Below, piece by piece: positions 44,005 to 52,870 of a stretch of DNA of 64,000 nt. The DNA lies in NCBI GenBank assembly GCA_965249895.1, contig CBDFNC010000001.1:186001-250000 (forward strand), read 5' to 3'. The first letter of the stretch is position 1. Every line of letters starts with the position of its first letter. The position numbers were made by a program, and so were the translations under genes. The DNA is from CBDFNC01 sp965249895 (GTDB lineage Bacteria > Pseudomonadota > Gammaproteobacteria > Enterobacterales > CBDFNC01). The notes beneath the pieces are model-generated. The model did no database searches and had not been told where the DNA came from. It was given only the letters and a program-made list of their open reading frames with translations.

Positions 44005-44084
44005 AAAAACGTATACCTTAGCTAACTTAACCCCATATTCTATTCAAATTAGGGGTTTAATGGGTAGCCTTAAATGTGTGTTTT

Positions 44085-45278
44085 CTATGACTTTAATTTA
44101 CATTGGTTCAGTATGTGTTCAGCTATGGGGAAAGCTGAGGTGGCAGCAGGTGATGGCGCGTTACATACCACCAGGGCGCGCTGACTCTGGGCAAACAGAA
44201 AATCCTCGATCAGGCTACCGTCCGGTGCGACGGCCTGGGCCCTTATACCCGGAGGATAGGGTAACAAGTCGGCTTTGGTTAGCTCGGGGCAATACTTGTT
44301 CACCAGCTGCAAATAACTGGATTTAGACAGGCTGGACTTTAGCTCAGCCAGTCCTGATCCCAGGTTTTTTAGCATCAGCTTCCTGAATCCTGGATAAGTC
44401 AGGGTTTGGAACATCTCTTTCGGGCAAATCTGAGTGCGGTTGTAGCCATATCGAGAGCCTGCCAGTACGGCATTAGGGCCTACAGTGACAGAGCCGTCGA
44501 TCATTCGGGTCAAATGAACGCCAAGAAAGGGCATTTCCGGATCTGGCACAGGGTAAATTAGCTTGTTAATAATGCCGTTGTGTTTAGCGGGTAATTTAAA
44601 ATACTCCCCCTTAAACGGTACCATTTGAAAGTCGACGGAAAGTCCCAGCATACGGGCGAATCGATCCGCCTGGATCCCGGGGCAGGCAATAAGCTGTTTT
44701 GCTTTAAATTCACCTTGGTCCGTGTCCACCGTCACTGCCAGGGACTCCTCCTTAAGATCCAGTACCTTGCAATTGGTTTTTAGTGTTGCGCCATTTTCCT
44801 GCAACAGTGCGGCCAGTTTAATACAAATGGCTTTATAACTAACTATGCCAGTGGTGGGGACATTTATAGCACTGACACCTGTGATATTGGGCTCAGCTTC
44901 ACTCAGCTCCTGTGCCGATAGCAGGGATACATCCAACTGGTTTTGTTGTGCCCGCTGAAACAGGGATAACAAAGCCTGATGCTCCTTATCATTGGTGGCC
45001 ACCACCAACTTGCCACACTGGTTGTAGGGGATGCCGTGTTGCTGGCAAAATGCGATGGTCGCCTGGTTACCCAGGCGGCAGAATTCGGCTTTTTTGGAGC
45101 CAGGCTGATAATAGACACCTGCGTGGATAACGCCTGAATTACGGCCGGTTTGATGCGCCGCCAGTTCCGACTCTTGTTCCAGGATCAAAATAGATTTAGC
45201 AGGGTCCTGCTGTTGCAGGCGGTAAGCTGTGGTGAGGCCTAAGATCCCGCCACCAATAAGGATATAGTCGAATTCCAT
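44085..45278 (-). CDS. lhgO: L-2-hydroxyglutarate oxidase
   Basis: A 397-residue FAD enzyme of the DAO family. The dinucleotide-binding motif is I-G-G-G-I-L-G-L near residue 8, followed by the family-specific H-Q-T-G-R-N-S-G-V-I-H-A-G-V-Y-Y near residue 42. LhgO/L2HGDH oxidises L-2-hydroxyglutarate to 2-oxoglutarate and feeds electrons to the membrane quinone pool. The usual partner genes csiD and gabDTP are not adjacent, so here it is probably a repair enzyme for this by-product. Confidence 0.92.
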   Translation of the reverse strand: MEFDYILIGGGILGLTTAYRLQQQDPAKSILILEQESELAAHQTGRNSGVIHAGVYYQPGSKKAEFCRLGNQATIAFCQQHGIPYNQCGKLVVATNDKEHQALLSLFQRAQQNQLDVSLLSAQELSEAEPNITGVSAINVPTTGIVSYKAICIKLAALLQENGATLKTNCKVLDLKEESLAVTVDTDQGEFKAKQLIACPGIQADRFARMLGLSVDFQMVPFKGEYFKLPAKHNGIINKLIYPVPDPEMPFLGVHLTRMIDGSVTVGPNAVLAGSRYGYNRTQICPKEMFQTLTYPGFRKLMLKNLGSGLAELKSSLSKSSYLQLVNKYCPELTKADLLPYPPGIRAQAVAPDGSLIEDFLFAQSQRALVVCNAPSPAATSAFPIAEHILNQCKLKS

Positions 45279-45300
45279 TTGCTCTGATACGTCAATTAAA

Positions 45301-45323
45301 AAGCTAACCTTAGAGGTTAGCTT
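45301..45323 (-). terminator. Terminator of the reductase remnant upstream of lhgO
   Basis: On the minus strand AAGCTAACC, five bases, its exact complement GGTTAGCTT, then TTTAATT. Confidence 0.8.
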
Positions 45324-45376
45324 GTAACAAGTAAAGAGTCAGATCCGGGCACCTTATAACCAGCCCAGTTTCGGGC

Positions 45377-45689
45377 CTAAAGGATATAGTTCAGCGCCTC
45401 GATGCTGTAATAACCCTGTTTGACATGTTCGGCATTAACCGTGTCTGAAATCTCGGGTAAGTTGTAGATACGTTCCAGGTAAGCCTGCAGTGCCGGGTAA
45501 TCGGCTATTTGCCTGAGATTACATTTAAACAGTCCAAAGTAGGCGAGATTGAATCGTACCAGAGTGACAAACAGCCTAACAACGGATTCCGTCAGGGCAT
45601 CGCCAAATAAGTACGGGCGATCGGCTAATCTCAGCTCCAGGTTACCCAGCTGGTTAAATACCTCGCTATGGCGATAAACAATTCATCAT
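45377..45689 (-). pseudogene. C-terminal fragment of a glutathionyl-hydroquinone reductase (YqjG/GS-HQR)
   Basis: About 103 codons encode the C-terminal GST domain: R-P-Y-L-F-G-D-A-L-T-E-S, then V-R-L-F-V-T-L-V-R-F, F-G-L-F-K-C-N-L-R and Y-N-L-P-E-I. The final E-H-V-K-Q-G-Y-Y-S-I-E-A-L-N is also typical. The N-terminal two thirds, including the catalytic cysteine, are missing, and an in-frame stop precedes the fragment. It retains its terminator. The 5' end was probably lost in a deletion that brought nagA close. Confidence 0.8.
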
Positions 45690-45733
45690 CTAATCAACTA
45701 TCTGTCTTCAGTTTGTGGACAATGTGGAGGGTG

Positions 45734-45755
45734 AAAAGGTTGGTAAAGCCAACCT
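45734..45755 (-). terminator. Rho-independent terminator of nagA
   Basis: On the minus strand AGGTTGGC, TTTA, then CCAACCTTTTC. It lies 11 bp after the nagA stop. Confidence 0.85.
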
Positions 45756-45765
45756 GATATACGAG

Positions 45766-46905
45766 TTACTGCCCGGAGCTGACTTGTACTCCCCCTTGCC
45801 AAACCGCGCCTAATTCGAGCTGTTCGGAAAGAAGTACAAAGTCCGCCATCGCTCCCTCCCTGATACAGCCGTACTTATTACTTACCCCAAGGTATTGTGC
45901 CGGATACAGCGAGCTCATACGTAACGTTTCTTCTACGTTTAAACCCAGGTGCGCTACTCCATTCCTGACTCCATCGAGCATAGTGCTGGCGCTGCCCGCC
46001 AAATTACCTTCCTGGTTTATAATGGCCCCGTTGACTAAGGTGCAGCCATATTGTGCGAGTCTCTGCTCTGCACCCTCGTATCCAGCCACTTCCATAGCGT
46101 CACTGACATAAAAAACCTTGCCGTTAGGTTTAGCCTTCAGCGCGCTTCTTAGACTGGCGGCATGAACATGTATGTGGTCATTGATAATGCCGCACCAGGT
46201 TTGGTCGTGATCCAGCGCTGCCCCCACTACACCGGGAAACCTGTGTTCCATACCTGTCATGGCATTAAACAGGTGAGTAAAGCAGTCGGCGCCTTCCGCC
46301 ACGGCGGCGGATACCTGCTCATAATCTGCATCACTGTGTCCAATGGAAATCTTAACGCCTTGTTCGGTTAATGCCTTTATCTCTCCGGGCTGAACCGAGG
46401 TTGGGCTTAAGGTGAGTAAGGTTATTCCTGATGTTAATGAAGCAAGTATCCGTATGTCTTCTTTTTCTATGGAGCGGATAAGTTCTGATGGATGGGCGCC
46501 GCGTTTTTTTAAAGAGAAGAATGGCCCTTCAACATGTATACCCAATACACCGGGTAACTTTAGTTCCATCGCCTGCTCGATGACTTCTATGGCTTGTTGC
46601 ATTCTTTCCCGGGGAGCACTGACAAAGGTGGGCAGCATAGAGGTAGTACCGAAGGCGCGGTGAGCTTTTAACATGGTGCTTAGGTCGGCGAGATTGGTTT
46701 GCTCGGTAAACACGACACCGCCGCCGCCGTTTACCTGTAAATCGATAAAACCCGGTGCAAGGAAGCCGGTATCTAAATGCAGATAGTCCTCGATACCACC
46801 TGGCCAGGGCGTCAATTTGGAGATTTCTCCGTCTTTTACTTCAATCAATTGATCTTGCAGCCAGGTGTGGCCATTAAATACCAGGTTTGCACGAATAGGT
46901 TGCAT
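45766..46905 (-). CDS. nagA: N-acetylglucosamine-6-phosphate deacetylase
   Basis: A 379-residue amidohydrolase. Landmarks are A-P-G-F-I-D-L-Q-V-N-G near residue 50, G-I-H-V-E-G-P-F near residue 124, I-S-I-G-H-S-D-A-D near 191, and the catalytic aspartate in V-S-D-A-M near 266. It makes glucosamine-6-phosphate. No nagB, nagK or NagR-like gene is adjacent; a PTS EIICB remnant lies at 1.7-1.9 kb. A lone nagA suggests a dispersed or decayed amino-sugar pathway. Confidence 0.94.
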   Translation of the reverse strand: MQPIRANLVFNGHTWLQDQLIEVKDGEISKLTPWPGGIEDYLHLDTGFLAPGFIDLQVNGGGGVVFTEQTNLADLSTMLKAHRAFGTTSMLPTFVSAPRERMQQAIEVIEQAMELKLPGVLGIHVEGPFFSLKKRGAHPSELIRSIEKEDIRILASLTSGITLLTLSPTSVQPGEIKALTEQGVKISIGHSDADYEQVSAAVAEGADCFTHLFNAMTGMEHRFPGVVGAALDHDQTWCGIINDHIHVHAASLRSALKAKPNGKVFYVSDAMEVAGYEGAEQRLAQYGCTLVNGAIINQEGNLAGSASTMLDGVRNGVAHLGLNVEETLRMSSLYPAQYLGVSNKYGCIREGAMADFVLLSEQLELGAVWQGGVQVSSGQ

Positions 46906-47356
46906 TCTAGTTCTCCAATTGGCGATTTTTTATACCTTACCATTTGAGAGGGAAACAGCCAGAACTGACGTAAATGTTTAAGACTATTATCAAAATTAGA
47001 ATTTACTTGTGGTGGTTCTATGGCAATTCAAAATATGTAATGGGAAGCCAAAGTGGTGGCGTTGATTGCGACTACCTTGCGCAGCACCAGTGATCAGCTC
47101 CAACCAGATGTTGACGACGATCCTTACGACTCGTCTTAGCCGGGCTAATCTAGCCCTTTTCCGCCCTGAGGCAGGTCTTCCCCAGTAGGAGCCGAACTTG
47201 TTCGGCGAAAATAGCGATCACAGAGTCTGCCCTATCACCTGCAAAGAAGCATCCCTCCTACACAGTTTACCTGGCATTGTCCCTTTTCTAGTTTTCAGAA
47301 TAAAAACTAACTAGTACCTCGGGTCATAAATACGTTCAAAAATGGCGGTTATTTGA
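46906..47356. other. Gap with a REP-like element
   Basis: A REP-like element occupies 47185-47262. A frame ending at 47137 reads protein-like for about 30 codons (…T-T-L-R-S-T-S-D-Q-L…D-D-D-P-Y-D) but has no start and may be a remnant. The right end should contain one terminus of the IS630-family element; I could not define it. Confidence 0.4.
47185..47262. repeat. REP-like element
   Basis: Starts GTAGGAGCCGAACTTGTTCG and ends CCCTCCTAC. A short GCCGAAC/GTTCGGC hairpin lies in the left half. This layout is common to gammaproteobacterial REP-type repeats. Confidence 0.75.
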
Positions 47357-48595
47357 TCAGGCCGTCAATACCTTCCCTTTGTAAGTCCATTTAAATGGTT
47401 TCGCCAGCTGTTTATTAAAATAGCTGATAAACCGGGTCAGTTTCCCTCGTAGATCCTCCAAGCTAGTGAAGTTTCCCCGCTTGAGTAACTTTCGCGATAA
47501 GATGCCAAACCAAATCTCGACCTGGTTCAACCATGAGCAGTGCTTTGGTGTATAAACAAAACGGATGCGATGAGATTTATCACTCAAAAATTGCTGCCTG
47601 GACACGGTATCCTTGAGGATACCTGATTTTCCCTTAACGCCAAGCTCTTCATCTATGCCACAACGTTCTGCGACAAATCGAACCAGCGTTTCCGACTTAT
47701 GCACATTCAATTGGTCCGTCACTATCACCCAGGTACTTTCCGGGGATGTCGCCACCGTTTGTTTTATATGCTCACAGAAATCCACCTCGTTGCGTGTTTC
47801 AGCGATACGATAATTCATTATCTGACCAGTCACTATATTGAAACTTGGCGTCAGACTGAGCGTTCCGTGACGTTTATATTCAAACTCCCGCTTTTCAATC
47901 ATTCCTTGTTTTGTTGGCTTATCAGGCGAAATGCGCTCTAATGCCTGGATACCTGTTTTTTCATCTACTGACACAGTGATAACATTCTCCTCGGCCAGCA
48001 TTGAGGCTTGATGATAGGTATCACAGACATGATTGACTTCCTTCTTAAACTCCTCGTCATCCTTAACCTTGGGGTTAAGCCAGTAGGTAGAGCGATGTGG
48101 CCTGATATCGACCTGTCTGAGAAAACGTCCGACAGTGCTTTTTGATATCCCTGAGGCTAATTGTTGTATATTCGCTTCATCGGCCAGTTCTGTATGTGTC
48201 CAATGAGTAATTTCTCTTCCACATTTGGTCGGCTCTTTTAGCGCCAGAGCCATCAGATTACATAGCTGCTCTTCGGTATAGGTCAGCGGCGCCCCGCTTC
48301 TGGGTGAATCAGAGAAAGCTTTACATAAGAAACCTTGCTTGTCTTTTTTGCTCACCAAGTCAGTGGGCCAGGCAGCAAACAACAACCGAGCTCTGTCCCT
48401 CCACTTAATGACGAAATTACAACTAACCCCCAATTCTCTGGCTACTTTGTTCATATTAAAGGTCTCGTTAATGAGCAAGACAGCCTTTAACCGAGTCAGA
48501 ATACAGGCTGGGGTGGTGTAACATCGCAACATTGATAAAATAGTTGTAGTGATGTCATTTGCATATTGCGTAGGAAATAAGGTATTCATCGCCAA
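47357..48595 (-). mobile_element. IS630-family transposase (intact)
   Basis: A 412-residue transposase. An N-terminal helix-turn-helix region (N-K-V-A-R-E-L-G-V-S, then T-V-G-R-F-L-R near residue 160) is followed by the DDE core: S-V-D-E-K-T-G-I near 205, V-T-D-Q-L-N-V-H near 290, and H-C-S-W-L-N-Q-V-E-I-W-F near 353. A ~135-bp piece of the same gene recurs at 58546-58680, so this element has been active in the genome. Terminal repeats were not identified. It is divergent from a small AbrB-like gene 60 bp away. Confidence 0.92.
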
Positions 48596-48597
48596 CC

Positions 48598-48621
48598 AAA
48601 TATAGTTAATATACTATATTT
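48598..48621. promoter_or_regulatory. 9-bp palindrome between the transposase and AbrB-like genes
   Basis: AAATATAGT, six bases, ACTATATTT. It abuts the transposase start and lies 33 bp before the AbrB-like start, a likely shared operator. Confidence 0.55.
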
Positions 48622-48654
48622 ATGGTGTGATAGCTAATCAGCTTTGGGAAGACA

Positions 48655-48870
48655 ATGGGTTACAAAGTAAAAATACAAAAAGTACAAAGACCGACTAATA
48701 AATCCTTTTACCTCAATATGCCAGCAGCGATTGCTGAAGCCTTAAGCATGGAGAAAGGGGAAGAGTTTGAGTGGACAATTGAAGATAAGAACACGCTGGT
48801 GCTTAAAAGGGTTAGCCCGCTAGAAATTAACGGCCGTACAAATAACGAGCAAATTTGCACGGACTTATGA
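48655..48870 (+). CDS. AbrB/MazE/SpoVT-type DNA-binding protein
   Basis: A 71-residue protein. Residues 1-52 form a swapped-hairpin domain: V-K-I-Q-K-V-Q-R-P-T-N-K-S-F-Y-L-N-M-P-A across its first strands, then G-E-E-F-E-W-T-I-E-D-K-N-T-L-V-L-K-R. The last 18 residues look unrelated and the reading frame ends 9 bp before a MITE, so the natural C-terminus may have been altered. No toxin gene follows. It is divergent from the IS630 transposase and may regulate it. Confidence 0.8.
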   Translation: MGYKVKIQKVQRPTNKSFYLNMPAAIAEALSMEKGEEFEWTIEDKNTLVLKRVSPLEINGRTNNEQICTDL

Positions 48871-48879
48871 TCTCGGGTA

Positions 48880-49124
48880 CTAGTGCCCGTCCTGAAACTC
48901 ACATATTCGTTCTTCAGGCATATTCTTAGAACGCTATATTTGTCGTTTTTCAAAGGCTTAAAGTTAGTAACTACTATCTCAAAGTTCCCTGTCATTGTCA
49001 GCTTGACTGGAAATCCAGTGGCCTAACGCGGGCACCGAGCTAGCTGTCAGGCCGCTGGATTCCGAGATGTCGGACCACCACGTGCGAGGGAATGACAGTA
49101 TCGGCGTTTCAGGATAGACACTAG
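48880..49124 (+). mobile_element. MITE-like element, complete copy 2
   Basis: 245 bp bounded by CTAGTGCCCGTCCTGAAAC and inverted CTAGTGTCTATCCTGAAAC (16 of 19 matching). The interior matches copy 1 block for block, including TTCGTTCTTCAG-CATATTCTTAGAACG and CACGTGCGAGGGAATGACA. It sits between the AbrB-like gene and acuI. Confidence 0.85.
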
Positions 49125-49297
49125 CTACCGACCTAATTGTCCAGGCTTTTGTATTTTATGCGTATTTCGCATATACGGAATGAGTAACTTTCATTATATT
49201 CATACAGTCAACAGGCATACACTCTAGTTCAAACCGTTAGCCACCTAATCACAGTATGAAAGGGGCAACACTCCCCTTTCCGCCATGGAGCCTTGAT

Positions 49298-50278
49298 ATG
49301 TTTAAAGCACTCGTCCTTGAGCAAGAAGACAAAAAAACGCGCGCTGAAATTCGTCAAATTGATGAATCGCAATTACCCGAAGGTAATGTGCTTATTGATG
49401 TTGAGTACTCTTCTTTAAACTATAAAGACGGCCTGGCGATTACAGGCAAAGGTAAGGTGGTTCGCCAGTTCCCTATGGTGCCAGGGATCGACCTTGCTGG
49501 TCGGGTTATCGGATCCGATGATCAGCGTTATCAGGTTGGCGACCAAGTTGTGCTGACCGGCTGGGGGGTTGGAGAAGGTCACTGGGGTGGTATGGCTGAA
49601 AAAGCTCGCTTAAATGGTGACTGGTTGGTGCCACTCGCTAAAGGTTTTAGCAGTAAGCAGGCCATGATGATAGGTACGGCGGGCCTGACTGCCATGCTGT
49701 GTGTGCAGGCTTTAATAGACGCAGGCGTTAAACCAGAAAGCGGTGAGGTTCTGGTGACAGGCGCCAGTGGCGGTGTTGGTTCTGTGGCAGTCACTCTGCT
49801 TGCACAATTAGGTTATCAAGTGGCGGCGGTCACTGGCCGTATGGAGAAAAATGCTGCGTTACTTAAGGATCTGGGGGCTAGCCGGATTATTGAACGCCAT
49901 GAATTCGAAGAGCCCAGCCGCCCTCTGGAAAAGCAATTGTGGGCAGGCGCAGTTGATACCGTAGGTAGTAAAGTGCTGGCCAAGGTGCTTGCGCAAATTG
50001 ATTACAATGGCGCCGTGGCTGCGTGTGGGCTGGCTGGTGGTATAGATCTGCCAACCACTGTTATGCCGTTTATTCTTCGAAACGTTAAGCTGCTAGGGGT
50101 GGATTCTGTCATGTGCCCTCGCGAAAAGCGCATCCAAGCCTGGGAGAAACTATCCCAGATACTTCCAGAATCTTATAGCCAGCAGGCCTGTACTGAAGTA
50201 GGCCTTGAAGCCGTAGTTGAGCAGGCAGAAGCGATTATCAAAGGTCAGATTACCGGTCGTGTCGTGATTAAATTATAA
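49298..50278 (+). CDS. acuI: Acrylyl-CoA reductase (NADPH), YhdH/AcuI-type
   Basis: A 326-residue MDR enzyme. The ATG at 49298 has GGAG seven bases upstream; the longer frame from 49256 is rejected. The order is diagnostic for the YhdH/AcuI group: S-S-L-N-Y-K-D-G-L-A-I-T-G near residue 45, F-P-M-V-P-G-I-D-L-A-G, then G-W-G-V-G-E-x-H-W-G-G and V-L-V-T-G-A-S-G-G-V-G-S. It reduces toxic acryloyl-CoA to propionyl-CoA, as in DMSP catabolism of marine bacteria. No dddD/dmdA genes are adjacent. Confidence 0.92.
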   Translation: MFKALVLEQEDKKTRAEIRQIDESQLPEGNVLIDVEYSSLNYKDGLAITGKGKVVRQFPMVPGIDLAGRVIGSDDQRYQVGDQVVLTGWGVGEGHWGGMAEKARLNGDWLVPLAKGFSSKQAMMIGTAGLTAMLCVQALIDAGVKPESGEVLVTGASGGVGSVAVTLLAQLGYQVAAVTGRMEKNAALLKDLGASRIIERHEFEEPSRPLEKQLWAGAVDTVGSKVLAKVLAQIDYNGAVAACGLAGGIDLPTTVMPFILRNVKLLGVDSVMCPREKRIQAWEKLSQILPESYSQQACTEVGLEAVVEQAEAIIKGQITGRVVIKL

Positions 50279-50331
50279 GCTGCTTTCGCATTATCTTAGG
50301 AGTCAGGTCTTACTAGCTCCATTTGCAGCGG

Positions 50332-51273
50332 CTAAGCCAGCCCCATATCCTGGATCCGCTTGCTAATTAAGCGACCGCACTCCTCCTTTAAGATATTCCT
50401 CAACCAGATCTGCGCTGCCGAATGTTCACAGCGCTGGTGCCAGATCAGCGAATAATCAAATGGAGTGAAATCAAAAGGTAACGACTTGATCACCAAACCA
50501 TGCCGGTCTGCCACCAGATAAGCTAAATCGGCCGGCACAGTAATGATCAATGGCATCTTATGGATAATCGCCAGCGCCGCTTCTAAATGGTATGCACGCA
50601 GTACTTGTTTCCTCGCCGGAAGTCCTTCCAAAGCTTGGTCAATCAGTGCTTTGACGCCATCACTGATGGCAATCATCGCATGCGGAAGCGACAGGTAGTC
50701 ATCCAGCGTCAGTGATTTTTCCGCTAAAGGGTGCTGTTTGGACAATAAACAGAAAACACCCACCTGGCCAAGGTTTTCACTACTGAGGAGGTCAATTGGA
50801 CCCGTTGGTCGGCAAATTGCCATATCTGCACCCTGGGTGGTTAGCTGAGCCAGCAATTGCTTATGCTGCAAGGGGGCAAACTCTAACGATAAGTGAGGCG
50901 CCTCTTGGTATATTCGGGGCAAGGCAAACGGAAGTATGGTTTGCATGGCGTAATCTGTTGTGGCAATAACAAAGTGCCGTTCGCATTCTTCCGGCTTAAA
51001 ATCATTGGGAGTAAGCAGCAAACGTAATGATTCTAATGGCTCATTTAATTGCTCGTTTAGCTCAAGGGCTTTTTGAGTCGGAACTAAATGCTGCCCCTGA
51101 CGGGTAAATAGCGGATCACCCAACATTTCGCGTAAGCGCCCCAACACCCGGCTCATTGCAGATTGGCTGAGGTTGAGCCGCAGTGCTGCCTGGCTAACGC
51201 TGTTCTCTTCCAGTAAGACTTTTAATGCGACCAGTAGATTTAAATCACGGCGGTAAACTTCTTCGAGTTCCAT
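50332..51273 (-). CDS. LysR-family transcriptional regulator
   Basis: A 313-residue protein. The ATG at 51271-51273 has GAGG seven bases upstream; a TTG further up is rejected. The helix-turn-helix reads S-V-S-Q-A-A-L-R-L-N-L-S-Q-S-A-M-S-R-V-L-G-R-L-R over two helices, with D-P-L-F-T-R-Q-G-Q-H-L-V-P-T following. It converges with acuI, so a regulatory link is not indicated by layout. A ~40-bp scrap resembling its codons for the wing region occurs near 59965-60000. Confidence 0.9.
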   Translation of the reverse strand: MELEEVYRRDLNLLVALKVLLEENSVSQAALRLNLSQSAMSRVLGRLREMLGDPLFTRQGQHLVPTQKALELNEQLNEPLESLRLLLTPNDFKPEECERHFVIATTDYAMQTILPFALPRIYQEAPHLSLEFAPLQHKQLLAQLTTQGADMAICRPTGPIDLLSSENLGQVGVFCLLSKQHPLAEKSLTLDDYLSLPHAMIAISDGVKALIDQALEGLPARKQVLRAYHLEAALAIIHKMPLIITVPADLAYLVADRHGLVIKSLPFDFTPFDYSLIWHQRCEHSAAQIWLRNILKEECGRLISKRIQDMGLA

Positions 51274-51787
51274 AAAATGCCTCAACAGGGGGAGGCTAAA
51301 GAGAATAAAAACCCTTTCCCCGAAAGTCCACGATTATAGTCGTCGCAATTAATAGTCTTTGATATGGCCGATATATAAAAATGTTAGTCCCCATCAACAG
51401 CCCCTGGTTAATGGGCTAAATATGGATGCCTGCTGCCGCTCAACGCCACCACTGACTTTTTCTCTATTCATTCTGATTAACTAGCTCTCGTCCTGAAACC
51501 TTGAAATAAGCTAGTCAGGCTGTATTTAAGTAGGAGCCGAACTTGTTCGGCGAACCTTACCATTAGAGGCTTTACATTCTCATCTACATGACAGGACCCC
51601 GTTCCTACTAAGTTCGATATTTTTATCCAAATTGGTCTAACCGGCCCCTCATGACGACTGTTAACTAGCTAAAAATAAGTCTTTTTTAAGTTTGTGATAC
51701 CAAATCGCTATAAATATAATTTTTCCGTGCTTTCTTATGAGTAGTTAAGCACTTGGTTCACTATTATTCTTATTTTGGGGTTTTGTT
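51274..51787. other. Gap with a solo MITE end and a REP-like element
   Basis: A degenerate MITE end (CTAGCTCTCGTCCTGAAAC) lies near 51482-51500, followed by the REP-like element at 51530-51608. No gene seen. Confidence 0.6.
51530..51608. repeat. REP-like element
   Basis: Starts GTAGGAGCCGAACTTGTTCG and ends GTTCCTAC, about the same length as the copy at 47185. Confidence 0.7.
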
Positions 51788-52663
51788 TTGGTACATCTTT
51801 TTATCAACCGTAGTAGTAATTTATCCACTACTTTCTCAGTATGCTGTTTGTTGGTGATCAGCTTATTTACCTCCACCCCTCTACAGGCTGCTCTCGCTAA
51901 AATTCAACTTGATTGGCAGGATAGTTCCGATAAAGAACAAGGCTTTTATGTTCAAAGGAGAAAAATAGATGAACAGGAATTTACAACCATTTCCACCCGT
52001 GGATATAACAAAACATCGCATACGGCCAATGTAAAAGTGCCAGGACACTACTGCTTCCGCATAGTAGCGTTTAACAAATCGGGGGAATCACCATCATCTT
52101 CTATATGTCGGGATTTTGAACGACCAGAGCCTAACCGAGTTCGGCTAGAGTTTGAAGGTAAGCCAGGCCAAATCGACTTGCAAGGCAAGGAGTATTTCAC
52201 GCTACATGGCTTCAAGTCTGGTAATAGCTATGGGCAAAAGCACATTATAACCCCGGTATTTGATACACGTGAAGGTACCTTAAGATCTTTTGCGGATCCA
52301 GATCATACGTTTAAGGAGCAGGGGGACACGGTGGACACGGGTTATACCGTAATGGGTTTTAGCTATCTTAACCGGGTTAGCATTCCTCTGGTTGGATACG
52401 GTAAAAACCGTACCGCTACGTTTTATATTAAAGCCAAGGCTGTAGCAAGGGCTCCCTTAACAATTGAGGTGAGGGTGGGGGGAATAATAGAAGAGATCCC
52501 GGTTAAAGGGTCAGGCTGGAACTATATCAAGGTTAACGTGGATTATTATGGGCCTGTTGAGGTTACTTTTCGCCCTAATAGCACTGATGTCGCGGGCACC
52601 AGAGGTCAATTTGCTCTGGCTGGCGTAGTTCTTGATAATACGGATAAACATGCTGGCGGTTGA
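51788..52663 (+). CDS. Secreted Fn3-like protein of unknown function
   Basis: A 291-residue exported protein. The only fitting start is TTG at 51788, weakly preceded by GGGG. A signal peptide (V-C-C-L-L-V-I-S-L-F, cut after L-Q-A) is followed by a fibronectin type III-like domain (I-Q-L-D-W-Q-D-S-S… Y-C-F-R-I-V-A-F-N-K-S-G-E-S). The C-terminal ~170 residues form a beta-rich domain (G-F-K-S-G-N-S-Y-G-Q, S-Y-L-N-R-V-S-I-P-L) that I do not recognise; it may bind carbohydrate. Confidence 0.7.
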   Translation: MVHLFINRSSNLSTTFSVCCLLVISLFTSTPLQAALAKIQLDWQDSSDKEQGFYVQRRKIDEQEFTTISTRGYNKTSHTANVKVPGHYCFRIVAFNKSGESPSSSICRDFERPEPNRVRLEFEGKPGQIDLQGKEYFTLHGFKSGNSYGQKHIITPVFDTREGTLRSFADPDHTFKEQGDTVDTGYTVMGFSYLNRVSIPLVGYGKNRTATFYIKAKAVARAPLTIEVRVGGIIEEIPVKGSGWNYIKVNVDYYGPVEVTFRPNSTDVAGTRGQFALAGVVLDNTDKHAGG

Positions 52664-52764
52664 TAAACAGGTACTGTTATAGAGAAATGTTAACTAGCAA
52701 AAGCTCTTATTTGAAGCCTCAAGCCACTTCGATGTGATTTCATGTGCAGAACTTAACTACTAAG

Positions 52765-52800
52765 TTGGGACATATATGGTCGACCTCATATATGTCCCAA
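52765..52800. terminator. Perfect 14-bp inverted repeat between convergent genes
   Basis: TTGGGACATATATG, eight bases, then its exact complement. There is no U-tract. Position suggests a bidirectional transcription stop. Confidence 0.55.
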
Positions 52801-52870
52801 TCTCTTGGGTTCGGATCTCAATATAAGCGAAAAACGGTAGATGGTGAGTCGTTGATAACGGTGTAGGTTA

